Source: Paraburkholderia atlantica
GTDB lineage: Bacteria; Pseudomonadota; Gammaproteobacteria; Burkholderiales; Burkholderiaceae
Assembly (NCBI RefSeq): GCF_009362785.1
Contig: NZ_WHNQ01000013.1
Span: 124,001-188,000 of the forward strand
Reading direction: 5' to 3'
DNA length: 64,000 nucleotides
Shown here: piece by piece, positions 28,701 to 36,126 of the stretch
Layout: the number at the start of each line of letters is the position of its first letter
Position numbering within the stretch: the stretch's first letter is position 1
The notes under the pieces: model-generated
Told to the model about the DNA's origin: nothing
Databases searched by the model: none
What the model saw: only the letters and a program-made list of their open reading frames with translations
Position numbers and translations under genes: made by a program

Positions 28701-29155
28701 TCTATCACTATCACACTGACGTCGCCGGTACGGCCGTCGCGCTCACGGACGAGACTGGCCGGGTCGTATGGCGTGGGCGTTATCGTGCGTGGGGCAGTCT
28801 CGTGACGCCGGAGTGGCAAAGCAGCGACGCGTTTGCGCAGCCCCTTCGCTATGCCGGCCAATATGCGGACGATGAAACCACGCTGTATTACAACGGTGCG
28901 CGCTTCTATGATCCTCACGCGGGCCGCTACATCAGTCCCGATCGCAACGGCGAAGCTGGAGCCAGCCCGTATTGCTACGCGCCGAATCCGCTGATGTGGT
29001 GCAATCCTCTTGGCCGCGCGACGCCGGAAGCGTCTCCGTGCGTCGTCGTCGCGGACGCGTCATGCGTCGATGGCGCGTCGGACTCGGCTCAATACGTTGC
29101 CGGCGTCGTCGAACAACTGCACGACGTAACTGGCTGGGACCCGGCCAAGTTCTGA
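25721..29155 (+). CDS. Rhs-family T6SS cargo protein with no recognisable C-terminal toxin
   Basis: This is 1144 aa from GTG 25721. The N-terminal region (about 1-110) includes a hydrophobic stretch GLPGVVLPVASVGPLL and a DUF6531-like block (GSKICLPADETDFSLPGRLPL). YD/RHS repeats (e.g. YEYDVNGYVVSVTDALG) fill about 120-1030. The RHS core ends FYDPHAGRYISPDRNGEAG...YCYAPNPLMWCNPLGR. Only about 46 residues follow, too short for most toxin tips. The usual DP.GL core motif before the cleavage point reads NPLGR here. The last 96 bp are antisense to the displaced 3' segment of the convergent glycosyltransferase gene. No immunity gene or DUF1795/DUF4123 adaptor is visible. Confidence 0.9.
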   Translation: MTTGLAGIGGELLGLPGVVLPVASVGPLLDRCERLGDLVDCFRMRRALSGILCGSVDVISGSKICLPADETDFSLPGRLPLAWSRCYSSVQHALGLLGVGWRTNWEVTLHKRDDQLLYTDEYGSTLSVPFPEHGTQVIAAAAQLHIAHLSDGRLVVADLTPHYRVFGDFDANGIARLKYVEDLRQQRIGLIWDSDGRLLRMRGTCGHELRMHYEARMGARLSAVECVDGGPTGALVQYGYSQHGELTEVRNRVGEIVRRFAYRDRRIVEEADALGMVTRYVWQTIGGAARVVRRLTSEGARERFAYDFDSKASEVSDVFGNAAHWQYDEQGRVLSHTDFDGRRYQFGYGDAVAPLTLHLPGERVVRVEYDALGRVACETDPQGATRSTQYAFASREPVSVALSDGRARMWARNDRLQPLHYQTPSGELTRFEYGDDGDVVRSTDAQGGATTFAHNACGQVTRRTGIGGSTTRYEYDVNGYVVSVTDALGAVTRIERDGLGRPLTITRPDGQAERHVWNAAGQRTSFVGPSGRSRHWYRDRRGNVVRAVDEEGHVIVRRYDAHGRPVRIESANGAVQVLRWNASSCLSITDADGVERSFEYAASGQVRCLTWKAGDQQRCETFDYDRAGRLIQRDTAHNRYLYHYGPRGLLDCVSREPTPEGELLGIGADEIRFEHDAGGRLIAEHGANGTLRYTYDAAGRVVAIQLPQGQELRMRRFETGDIAFIELDERQIGRFWYDAMRRPVARTQGRLRTHTGFSPLGLPMWWRSVTGPDVETPGFATEPVTELWREADYSPADLIVRTAGEGDGQTWYDYDRRGCLLRSVSDKGDIEYFTWDAAGNLLDTPGGSWFPAVYPDHRLRESRGHRYDHDVWGQLVRRSGRDHALSLDWDAEGRVIAAHRHGYTVRYQYDAIGRRIAKRVESTVPRSAQQLSMPERDEVTRFLWQGHRLIQQHRAMELRTYLYQPEPDGSTGFAPLALVDRTLTPDGAIKSTQVYHYHTDVAGTAVALTDETGRVVWRGRYRAWGSLVTPEWQSSDAFAQPLRYAGQYADDETTLYYNGARFYDPHAGRYISPDRNGEAGASPYCYAPNPLMWCNPLGRATPEASPCVVVADASCVDGASDSAQYVAGVVEQLHDVTGWDPAKF

Positions 29156-29434
29156 TTCGAAAGTCACATGGAAGTCGAGCCAGTCGTTTTTCCGGTATCG
29201 GGAAAGACCACTGGCGTCGACGGTTTCGCGGCGTAGCTCCGTCTCGCCGTTATCGTAGATCACGACGGCGACCGAGGTCGCGGCCGGCAGCGCGTGCTCG
29301 ACGCCGGGCGTGCCCAAATGCCTATCGAATCCATTCCGATGTACGCACACGCGGACGTCGTTTGCACGCAGCAGAGAGGCTTTCCATGTCGCTTCGTCGG
29401 GACGCTGAGAGCCCGGGGGGGGGCGGATCGTCAT
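29060..29434 (-). pseudogene. Out-of-frame 3' segment of the glycosyltransferase gene
   Basis: This minus-strand frame reads on from the G-run at 29415 as GSQRPDEATWKASLLRANDV, then a plausible beta-rich C-terminal domain (SVAVVIYDNGETELRRETVD, DWLDFHVTFESEL, YVVQLFDD), ending at 29060. Joined to the upstream frame by removing one base from the tract, it would give a protein of about 467 residues. As the DNA stands it is separated by a frameshift. Its own ATG at 29434 is unlikely to be a genuine start, having no clear ribosome binding site. Confidence 0.6.
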
Positions 29435-30464
29435 TCAATACCGACTGTTGAACTCCGCGCCACTTGAAGCTGATGCCAGCGTAGGCCTCGTAATCGGCGA
29501 GCGTTCGTTCGGCTCCGAGTCCGTACTTGCCGAACTCGACGTCAGCCAGAGCTTGTTCGTCGATACCGAGCAGTGCACGATTGCGCTGCAATGAGCGTTC
29601 GTTGCGCTCGTGCCAAGGCTCATCGATTTCACCCCGTTCCTTGGCCTCGTGGCTGTGGTCGTTCCACATCTTGACGCGGTAGGAACGCAGATATTCGTGC
29701 CACCCGATCAGCCTGTGCGGACTATACAGGTCATAGCCGTGGGTGAACGCTCGGACGGCAAGCGAAATCTCCTCGCCATGAAAGAAATAGTCCGGATCGT
29801 GCTGGACCACTTCGGCAAAGTGACCGTCGGCAAATGCGAAGTGCGCGCTGAAGAAGCGCGAACGGACGGGACGAACCCGGGTTCTCCAGTTGGAAAGTGT
29901 CTTCGAGCGGAACAGGACGACCCCTTCCTTGGAAAACCTCGCATAAGCCAATATCCTCGGCTCGTCGCTCGATCGAGCATCGTCGTTTTCGGGGTCGTAC
30001 ATCGGAAGGTAAGCGGTCAGCACCGGTTTCGGGCTTTCATCGCGTAGCGACTCCAGCATCTCGATTGCGAGCGTGTCCCATCCTTCGACGAAGCGGTGGT
30101 GCGAGTCGAGTTGCAGCGTGTAGCGCTCACCGCCGTATCGCTGCTGGACCAGATTGCGGGCCCAGCATGCGCCCTGCGTCATCATGTGGGGGACGTCGAT
30201 CAATTCGATTTTCGCTTCACGATGACTGAGATGGTGAACGGTCCAGTTGTCGGCCTGCTCGGCTCGCCATTTGCCAAAGCCCTGCTGCCAGAACTGGATC
30301 ATCGTTTCGTCGTGCGCATGCTGCCAGCAGACGATGATCCGCAGCAGATCCGGCCTGCTAGCTTTGTCGATCAAATCCAGCAGGGTGGGGATCAACTGCG
30401 GGTCGCGATAGCTCGCGATTTGCACGAAGATCGAGTTCGGCGGTGTGACGGGTATCTCGGTCAT
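29322..30464 (-). CDS. GT60-like (PF11397) glycosyltransferase, frameshifted at a poly-G/C tract
   Basis: This is 380 aa as read. The family pattern begins IFVQIASYRDPQLIPTLLDL, then IIVCWQHA; the sugar-nucleotide/metal region is YTLQLDSHHRFVEGWD, and FFSAHFAFADGHF and YFFHGEEISLAVRAFTHGYD lie downstream. This is the signature of PF11397 enzymes, which include the Dictyostelium Skp1 hydroxyproline GlcNAc-transferase. There is no signal peptide, so the enzyme would be cytosolic. The frame breaks in the nine-C run (residues 348-350); the remaining 29 residues look non-native. It is last in the minus-strand T6SS operon, 40 bp after the adhesin gene. The acceptor is unknown. Confidence 0.82.
   Translation of the reverse strand: MTEIPVTPPNSIFVQIASYRDPQLIPTLLDLIDKASRPDLLRIIVCWQHAHDETMIQFWQQGFGKWRAEQADNWTVHHLSHREAKIELIDVPHMMTQGACWARNLVQQRYGGERYTLQLDSHHRFVEGWDTLAIEMLESLRDESPKPVLTAYLPMYDPENDDARSSDEPRILAYARFSKEGVVLFRSKTLSNWRTRVRPVRSRFFSAHFAFADGHFAEVVQHDPDYFFHGEEISLAVRAFTHGYDLYSPHRLIGWHEYLRSYRVKMWNDHSHEAKERGEIDEPWHERNERSLQRNRALLGIDEQALADVEFGKYGLGAERTLADYEAYAGISFKWRGVQQSVLNDDPPPPGLSASRRSDMESLSAACKRRPRVRTSEWIR
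29415..29423. repeat. Mononucleotide G9 tract (C9 on the coding strand)
   Basis: Nine consecutive G follow ccc and precede cggatcg. The tract lies inside the glycosyltransferase gene where its reading frame breaks. A tract of eight (or eleven) would restore the full-length frame. Such tracts are hotspots for slipped-strand mispairing and also for sequencing errors. Confidence 0.9.
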
Positions 30465-30504
30465 GCTAGTTGCTTCTGGTAGACGTTTGCCGTTGCTAGT
30501 CGGT

Positions 30505-31515
30505 TTAAAGAATCGTCATCGTGACTGTTGCAGTTGCCTGGATCTTGCCGGCGGTTGGCGTCGCTGTGCCGACGCGCAGCACGGTCGCCTCGAGTGCGAA
30601 CGGCGATTGCATCGCGCCCCGCGGTGCGTGGACGAGGGTGCTCGACGGATCGTTGGGCCGGAAAACTGTTTTGCTTGCAACGTCCCGCAAACGAATTGCG
30701 AGATGCGTCGCGCCGGTGTTCTTCAACATGCTGCGATCTTCTGTATCGGGGGTTCCCGAAAGTGCGGCGGTAATTGAAGCCGGTGGCGTGGGACCGGTGC
30801 AGAGCACCGTAAAGTCGACTGGCTGGGTCGGCCCGCTCGTGGTCGACACATCGCTTGGGCCGAACGTGCCGAAATCGATGTTCAGTGTGCTGGTATTGAC
30901 CGAGCAACTTGGAAGAACCTTGACGTTGATGCTGCCGCCTGTGATCGTCACGACCCGACTGCCATCACCATCGGCAATGCCGGTTCCCAGGGTGTTGAAC
31001 ATCACGTCGACGTTGCTCGCGATGTCGCCGGTTTTGACCAGTTCGATCCGGAATTGCGAGCCAATGCCGAAGCGACCATAGATCACCTGATTGGGCTCGC
31101 CGGCTGCAAAGGATGGTGTAAACGGAAGTGGCGAATTCGTGCCGCTCGCGCGAAGGTAGGTCACACGAAAGCCGATTCCGGCAACGTTGGTGTTATAGAC
31201 CCCTGACACCATGGACGGCGTTGCATTGAAATAGCCGAATGTGACCGTGCCTCCGTTGGTGCAGTCCGCGAAGTTCGCATAGGTGGCGTACGCCGGCGAC
31301 AAGCCCGTAGCGATCACCGAGCCGACCGGTAAGCCCGGATCGATCGATACCGAGCTTTCCTGAAACGGTATGTTGACCGCGATTGGATGCCCTGCGATGT
31401 AGCCTTGAGACAGCAGTTCGGAAATTTGCGCAGGCTTCAACTGAGTGCAGATCGCGAACGCGAAATGGGGCATCGCGAAGCAAACCAGGATAAAAAATTG
31501 AACGAGTCTTTTCAT
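30505..31515 (-). CDS. FimH-like two-domain fimbrial tip adhesin
   Basis: This 336-aa protein has a signal peptide (residues 1-21, MKRLVQFFIL... AFA-IC). An N-terminal lectin-like domain (about 22-180) contains a cysteine pair. The C-terminal pilin domain (about 190-336) has the first pilin cysteine in VKVLPSCSV, FGTFGP, the second in FTVLCTG, and a terminal strand ATATVTMTIL. This organisation matches fimbrial tip adhesins. ATG 31515 was chosen by the signal peptide. It lies between tssA (74 bp upstream) and the glycosyltransferase, away from the fimbrial operon at 4.7-9.6 kb, which lacks an adhesin. It may serve that pilus. Confidence 0.82.
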   Translation of the reverse strand: MKRLVQFFILVCFAMPHFAFAICTQLKPAQISELLSQGYIAGHPIAVNIPFQESSVSIDPGLPVGSVIATGLSPAYATYANFADCTNGGTVTFGYFNATPSMVSGVYNTNVAGIGFRVTYLRASGTNSPLPFTPSFAAGEPNQVIYGRFGIGSQFRIELVKTGDIASNVDVMFNTLGTGIADGDGSRVVTITGGSINVKVLPSCSVNTSTLNIDFGTFGPSDVSTTSGPTQPVDFTVLCTGPTPPASITAALSGTPDTEDRSMLKNTGATHLAIRLRDVASKTVFRPNDPSSTLVHAPRGAMQSPFALEATVLRVGTATPTAGKIQATATVTMTIL

Positions 31516-31588
31516 GTGAGCTTGTTGGTTGACCGGCGGACTGTAGGGGCCGACAGCGGAGAAAGTACGCAGATGCGCGCACGTTGCC

Positions 31589-32659
31589 TCAACCGTCGAA
31601 CTCATCCCATTTAGCGAGTAAATCCGCGGGAATGATATGGGCGAGTTCTGAAAACCGTTTGCCCACCATTCGTTCCGACTGGCGCAGCAAAACAATGACG
31701 GGACTGCTCGGTTCGTTTTGCTCGAACCACCTGCGTGTTTCCTGAATGGCTGCGAGCGCGCTCCAGCGATCCATTGGAGAGGGCGCGGTGATTGGCGGAT
31801 CGGCCGGCGCGTCGGACTGCGGTAGCGTTGCCGTAGCGACGCTGGCCGGCGCCGATCCACGCTCGATGTCGTTGTCCTGCTCGTTGACGGCTCGTGCGGG
31901 CGCTGGCGTTGGCGCGGACGCGCCGCCGCCGTCCACCCTATGCTGCGCGAATGGCTGCAGCGCTCGGGACAACGCGCCGAGATCGGGCGCGTCGACGCCG
32001 AGCGTCTCATCGCACCATACGGCGATGCGTTGCGTCAGACACTGCGCTTCGACTAATGCGGCAATCGCTGCGTCGCGTCGGCCCCATAATTCCTTTAGCA
32101 AGCGGGCGACGGATTCAGGGGCGAGCGCGTCCTTCTGGCGCGGCGTCGCGAATGATTTTTCGATGTCGCGCAAATGCAGTTGCAGTCCCGCCGCCCTCGG
32201 CATTGGTATGTCGCGCGCATCGGCCAGCATGCCATCCGGTTCGACGAGCCCACCGATCGCGTTGGCGAACATCGCCGGGTCTCGTTCGCCTTCGAACACG
32301 GGCAGCGGGTGGAGCGCTTCGCCATAGCATTCGAACATCGCCATCAGCAAAGCCAGGCCATCGCGCAGGCCGGCCGCGCCGTCGAGCCGGGTTCGACACC
32401 GCAGCAGGATCACCGCGAGGCGGATGTCTTTCGTCCGCAGCAGCAGCGCGCGGCAATCGCGTTCGATGTCGGCCCAATTGGCCGTTGGAGGCACGTCGAC
32501 GAAGTCGCCGTACTGCGCTTCGGCGCGTGGAGCCGCGGCCGCCTGCAGCATCACGAAAGCCGGGTCGTATTCGAGATCGGGACCGCAAGGCGCGGGCGCC
32601 GACACCGGTTCGAGCAGATCGGCGTAGCGCAGCGCGACGGTCGGAGTGCTGGCGTTCAT
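31589..32659 (-). CDS. tssA: T6SS baseplate/cap protein TssA
   Basis: This is a 356-aa protein with an N-terminal ImpA domain: APCGPDLEYDPAF, then ADIERDCRALLLRTKDIRLAVILLR, G...GLALL.AMFECYGEALHPLP. A Pro/Ala-rich linker lies near 240-285. The short C-terminal domain IQETRRWFEQNEPSSPVIVL is typical of the short TssA class. TssA helps recruit the baseplate and coordinates sheath growth. The ATG overlaps the tssG stop. Confidence 0.95.
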   Translation of the reverse strand: MNASTPTVALRYADLLEPVSAPAPCGPDLEYDPAFVMLQAAAAPRAEAQYGDFVDVPPTANWADIERDCRALLLRTKDIRLAVILLRCRTRLDGAAGLRDGLALLMAMFECYGEALHPLPVFEGERDPAMFANAIGGLVEPDGMLADARDIPMPRAAGLQLHLRDIEKSFATPRQKDALAPESVARLLKELWGRRDAAIAALVEAQCLTQRIAVWCDETLGVDAPDLGALSRALQPFAQHRVDGGGASAPTPAPARAVNEQDNDIERGSAPASVATATLPQSDAPADPPITAPSPMDRWSALAAIQETRRWFEQNEPSSPVIVLLRQSERMVGKRFSELAHIIPADLLAKWDEFDG

Positions 32660-33729
32660 GCGAAGGAACTCCGGGGTCGGTCGTTGTACTGTTCAGGTTC
32701 GAAAACCATGCCGACGACCGGAAGGTCGCCGACGGAATCACCGAGCCACGTCGAGTAGCCGAGTCTCTGCGACGTGCCGATGCAGGCAGCCGGCGCCGCA
32801 CGCGGGTTGACGAGCAGCCTGACCTCCCACGCGTATTCATGGCCGACGAAGGCCCGCACCCATTCGACGAACGTCGGCAAGTCCTCGCCGTGCGGCGTGA
32901 GGCGCAGATACTGATCGAGGTCGAGCGGACCCACGACGAGCCGGAACTTGTGTTGCCGGTCGGGAATGGCCTCGCCGAGCTGCGCGCATTCACCGATGAT
33001 CGCCGCGGGCCCCGGCACCCCCAGCCTCGTATGTTCCGATGCGGACAGGTGGATCCAGTGCGGTACGAATTCTTCGATGGTCATCGGAACACCGAAGTAA
33101 TGCGAGAGCGTCGCCGCGATGCCGTGCGGCGTTCGCGCCTCGCGCACGAGGTGCGCCGCCGCGCTATAGCGCGAGTGCGTGGGCAGGCAGGACTGCTTCG
33201 CCTCGGCCGGCTCGACGCCGATCAGACTGGCGACGTAGAACGAAAACGTTTCGTCGCCGGCACGGTCGAGCGACGCGGTGGCTTGCCCCGATGCCCACGC
33301 GCGATAAAACTGCGACAGCGCGCGGTGATGGAACAGATCGACGAGCCCGACGAGCGCATGATCCTGGTGGCTTTCCACCCGACTGTGAGCCAGCTCCGTC
33401 ATATGCAGCGGCAGCGGCCCTTGCGGCCCCCACAGGCCGAGCCCGAACAGCCGCACATCGAGCCGACCGTCTCGCGTGCCGAGCGACGCGATTTCGCGCG
33501 GCGCAAAGGCCAGTGTGGGCTGCTGACCGATCCGGAACGGCTCTTCGTGCGGCAGGCTCGCGGTGCCCGGCAACGGCATCAGCGGGTCGCGCGCGGCGAT
33601 CGCGCGCAGCAGGCTCAGGAAGCCGGACTGCCACGGCGTGTCGGGATCGAACCACGCGTCGAGCGATTGCGGATCGAGCGATGATCGCGTCGGCGCGACG
33701 GCGCTCGCAAAAGTCCCCTCCATGCTCAT
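32656..33729 (-). CDS. tssG: T6SS baseplate wedge protein TssG
   Basis: This is a 357-aa protein. Conserved blocks are PFRIGQQPTLAFAPREIA, LFGLGLWGPQGPLPLHMTE, FFHHRALSQFYRAWA-like text near residue 125, and HYFGVPMTIEEFVPHW, GYSTWLGD near the C-terminus. With TssF and TssE it forms the baseplate wedge. ATG 33729 overlaps the tssF stop (ATGA), which decides the start over an upstream in-frame ATG. Confidence 0.95.
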   Translation of the reverse strand: MSMEGTFASAVAPTRSSLDPQSLDAWFDPDTPWQSGFLSLLRAIAARDPLMPLPGTASLPHEEPFRIGQQPTLAFAPREIASLGTRDGRLDVRLFGLGLWGPQGPLPLHMTELAHSRVESHQDHALVGLVDLFHHRALSQFYRAWASGQATASLDRAGDETFSFYVASLIGVEPAEAKQSCLPTHSRYSAAAHLVREARTPHGIAATLSHYFGVPMTIEEFVPHWIHLSASEHTRLGVPGPAAIIGECAQLGEAIPDRQHKFRLVVGPLDLDQYLRLTPHGEDLPTFVEWVRAFVGHEYAWEVRLLVNPRAAPAACIGTSQRLGYSTWLGDSVGDLPVVGMVFEPEQYNDRPRSSFA

Positions 33730-35606
33730 ACCGCTCCGCGTCCGCCCATGCGTGGCCGCCATTGGGCGATCAGGCCACGTTGCATCGAACGAAGTTCGGT
33801 TTCGGTGAACACGTTGATCGAAACGTGACGCGCGAGGTAGTGCTCGAGCACGAGGCCGAACAGATACGGGCTGATGCCTGAGAAGCCGGTTTCATCGACC
33901 GTCAGTTCACAGCGCACGCCACGCCCATAGACGAGTAGTCCGTCGCCTGGCAGACGCCGCACCACCGGTTCGGTGCGTGCACCGACCAGTGCCTCGATTT
34001 GCCGTGCCTGTTCGCGCTCGCCTGGCGCGATGAAAAGGCCGAGCATGTTGCGCAACGCTTGACCGCCATCGCCGTGGTCGAGTTCGGCGAGCGGCATGTA
34101 GTTGAAGCTCAGCTGCCGGATCAGACGCCACGCCGTTTCACCGCTCGCGTAAGGCGCGCGCGGCGCGCTCGGTGCATGCACGAGGCGCACGCCCTCGATC
34201 GGCACGGAGTCGGACATCGTGAGATCGGTTTTGCCGTTACGCGGGATCAGGCGCGGCAGGTCGCGGTTCGTGACCCACGCTTCGACCGACAGGTAGCGGA
34301 TGTCGTCACCGTACGGCGCCTCCGCCTGATCGACGAGCGACACGTAGACCTCGGTGCCGATATACGGCGTACGGGTGCCGTACCTGCGTGCGTTGGACGA
34401 CAAAGCGCGCTGCTCGCGACGCACCGAGAAATAGCGGCCGTGGTTGCCCACGTCGCTATGCAGGGTCTGATAAAGCGGATTGAATTCGACTTCGAGCGAG
34501 GTTTGCGCTCGCTGACCGAATACGCGCGACACCGAAAAAATCTCATAGTCGAGCGGCCGGGTGCGGTCGGCGAGCAGATGAAAATCGGTTTGCGCGCGAT
34601 TGATTTCAACGCGATCAGTGCGTTTGCGAAACAGGTTGACGACCGGCGTACAGAACAGCAGGAAGCGCGCTGCATCGACGTGCGCGGCCAGCTCTTCCGG
34701 CAGACGGTCGAGCAGCAGCACGATCTCCGCTTCCGTGCTGTCCACGCGCGCGAGACCGGCCGCAAGCTGCGTCAGCGCGAAGAAATAGAAGCGCTGGCGG
34801 CATGCGAAGTATTCCTGCAGCAGGTTGTGGCCGTGAAACGTATTCCATGTAAGCGGCAGCAGGCACTGTTCCGCTTGCAGACCTTCAAAGTCGACGGGTG
34901 TTTTCGCGACCACGTGCCCTTCGTCTCTCGACGCACCGTACGCGCGCACGACCGAAGCGACGCTACCGGCATGGATCAGCTCGAACAGATGCGAAGCGAT
35001 CCGTTCGTCGCCACCGATGTAAATGGGCAGCCGGTCGAAGTTCGTCATCTGGTTGAACTTCACTTCGCCGGTTGTGCGCAGGCGCAGCCGCAATGCGCCG
35101 TGCAATTGCATGTGCGGCAACAGATGGCGATCGGTGTCGGGGATATCCGGGGGCACAGCCGTAAGCCGGGCTTCAACGATCTCGATAGGCCATAGCATGA
35201 CGTCCTGACTGCTGCGGAATTCGCACGCGGTTTGCTCGCCGGGCGGGATTGCCGAGCGCAGCATGCTATGCCGGGGCACCTTCAGCCCTTTCGTGAAATC
35301 GCCTTCACGCAGGCTCGGACGCAACTGCGCGACGGCGATCGCCGGCGTCGGCGCGACGTAATTCGGATAGACCACTTCGAGCAGCCGCTGCGTAAAGCGC
35401 GGAAACTCGGCGTCGAGTTTGATCTGCGTGCGCGCCGACATGAAGCAGAATGCCTCTATGAGCCGCTCCACATAGGGGTCGGCAACGTCGATGCCCTCCA
35501 TGCCGAGGCGGCGTGCGATTTTCGGGTGCTGCGCGGCGAACTCGCCGGCCATTTCCCGCATGTAGGTCAGTTCGCGGCTGTAGTAGTCGAGAAATTGCGG
35601 GTCCAT
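33726..35606 (-). CDS. tssF: T6SS baseplate wedge protein TssF
   Basis: This is 626 aa, the normal TssF length. It opens LDYYSRELTYMREMAGEFA, then HPKIARRLGMEG....DPYVERLIEAFCFMSARTQIKLD and FPRFTQRLLEVVYPNYVAP, the family signature. The C-terminal region contains GEGVLVYGRGVRCEL-like text and FGLVLEHYLARHVSINVFTE. It is the largest baseplate component, pairing 2:1 with TssG. It lies 1 bp from the tssE stop. Confidence 0.96.
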   Translation of the reverse strand: MDPQFLDYYSRELTYMREMAGEFAAQHPKIARRLGMEGIDVADPYVERLIEAFCFMSARTQIKLDAEFPRFTQRLLEVVYPNYVAPTPAIAVAQLRPSLREGDFTKGLKVPRHSMLRSAIPPGEQTACEFRSSQDVMLWPIEIVEARLTAVPPDIPDTDRHLLPHMQLHGALRLRLRTTGEVKFNQMTNFDRLPIYIGGDERIASHLFELIHAGSVASVVRAYGASRDEGHVVAKTPVDFEGLQAEQCLLPLTWNTFHGHNLLQEYFACRQRFYFFALTQLAAGLARVDSTEAEIVLLLDRLPEELAAHVDAARFLLFCTPVVNLFRKRTDRVEINRAQTDFHLLADRTRPLDYEIFSVSRVFGQRAQTSLEVEFNPLYQTLHSDVGNHGRYFSVRREQRALSSNARRYGTRTPYIGTEVYVSLVDQAEAPYGDDIRYLSVEAWVTNRDLPRLIPRNGKTDLTMSDSVPIEGVRLVHAPSAPRAPYASGETAWRLIRQLSFNYMPLAELDHGDGGQALRNMLGLFIAPGEREQARQIEALVGARTEPVVRRLPGDGLLVYGRGVRCELTVDETGFSGISPYLFGLVLEHYLARHVSINVFTETELRSMQRGLIAQWRPRMGGRGAV

Positions 35607-35607
35607 G

Positions 35608-36126
35608 TCAATTTCTCTTACCGGATTGCGGGTCGAACGTGACGTGATTCATTTCGATATCGAATGCGCTCTGAATGCGAAATTCCAGCGGATAGGGCGA
35701 CCACCGCATGAGGCCATGAATCTCGAACACGAGCTGGTTGTAGCGCACCGGGTTCTTGCTATCGAGCGGCCGGATGCACAACGACTCGGGAATCAGACGC
35801 GGCTCGAAGCGCACGATTGCGTTCCGTACCATCTTCTCGACGGTTTCCCAGTTGCGACTGGCGAGGTAGCTACCGGACAACGCGGGAATGCCGTAATTGA
35901 CGACCGACCCGGCTAGCAGCGGGTAGCGCGCGATGTCCAATTCGTCGTCCAGACTCGTCGTGTTGAGCAGCAGGCTCAGATCACGCTGGATGATGCGGCG
36001 CATGCCTTCGCTGTTCGGTGCATAGGCCTCGGGCCGCTCGCTGCGCCGCGCGGGCGCATCGTCGAGCAGACGGTCGATCAGCGACGGCATATAGGCTTGC
36101 CGGGGTCGCGCGTCGGACGTGGTCAT
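35608..36126 (-). CDS. tssE: T6SS baseplate protein TssE (gp25-like)
   Basis: This is a 172-aa protein. Residues 12-35 read YMPSLIDRLLDDAP, followed by R.IIQRDLSLLLNTT, VVNYGIPALSG, and the gp25/lysozyme-like core IVRFEPRLIPESL, ending with FRIQSAFDIE and HVTFDPQSG. It is homologous to the T4 wedge protein gp25, which nucleates sheath assembly. ATG 36126 overlaps the tagJ stop (ATGA). Confidence 0.95.
   Translation of the reverse strand: MTTSDARPRQAYMPSLIDRLLDDAPARRSERPEAYAPNSEGMRRIIQRDLSLLLNTTSLDDELDIARYPLLAGSVVNYGIPALSGSYLASRNWETVEKMVRNAIVRFEPRLIPESLCIRPLDSKNPVRYNQLVFEIHGLMRWSPYPLEFRIQSAFDIEMNHVTFDPQSGKRN

Noticed and set aside
31894..33684. 596-codon plus-strand frame opposite tssA/tssG
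   Set aside because: Arginine-rich shadow of two well-supported minus-strand T6SS genes.
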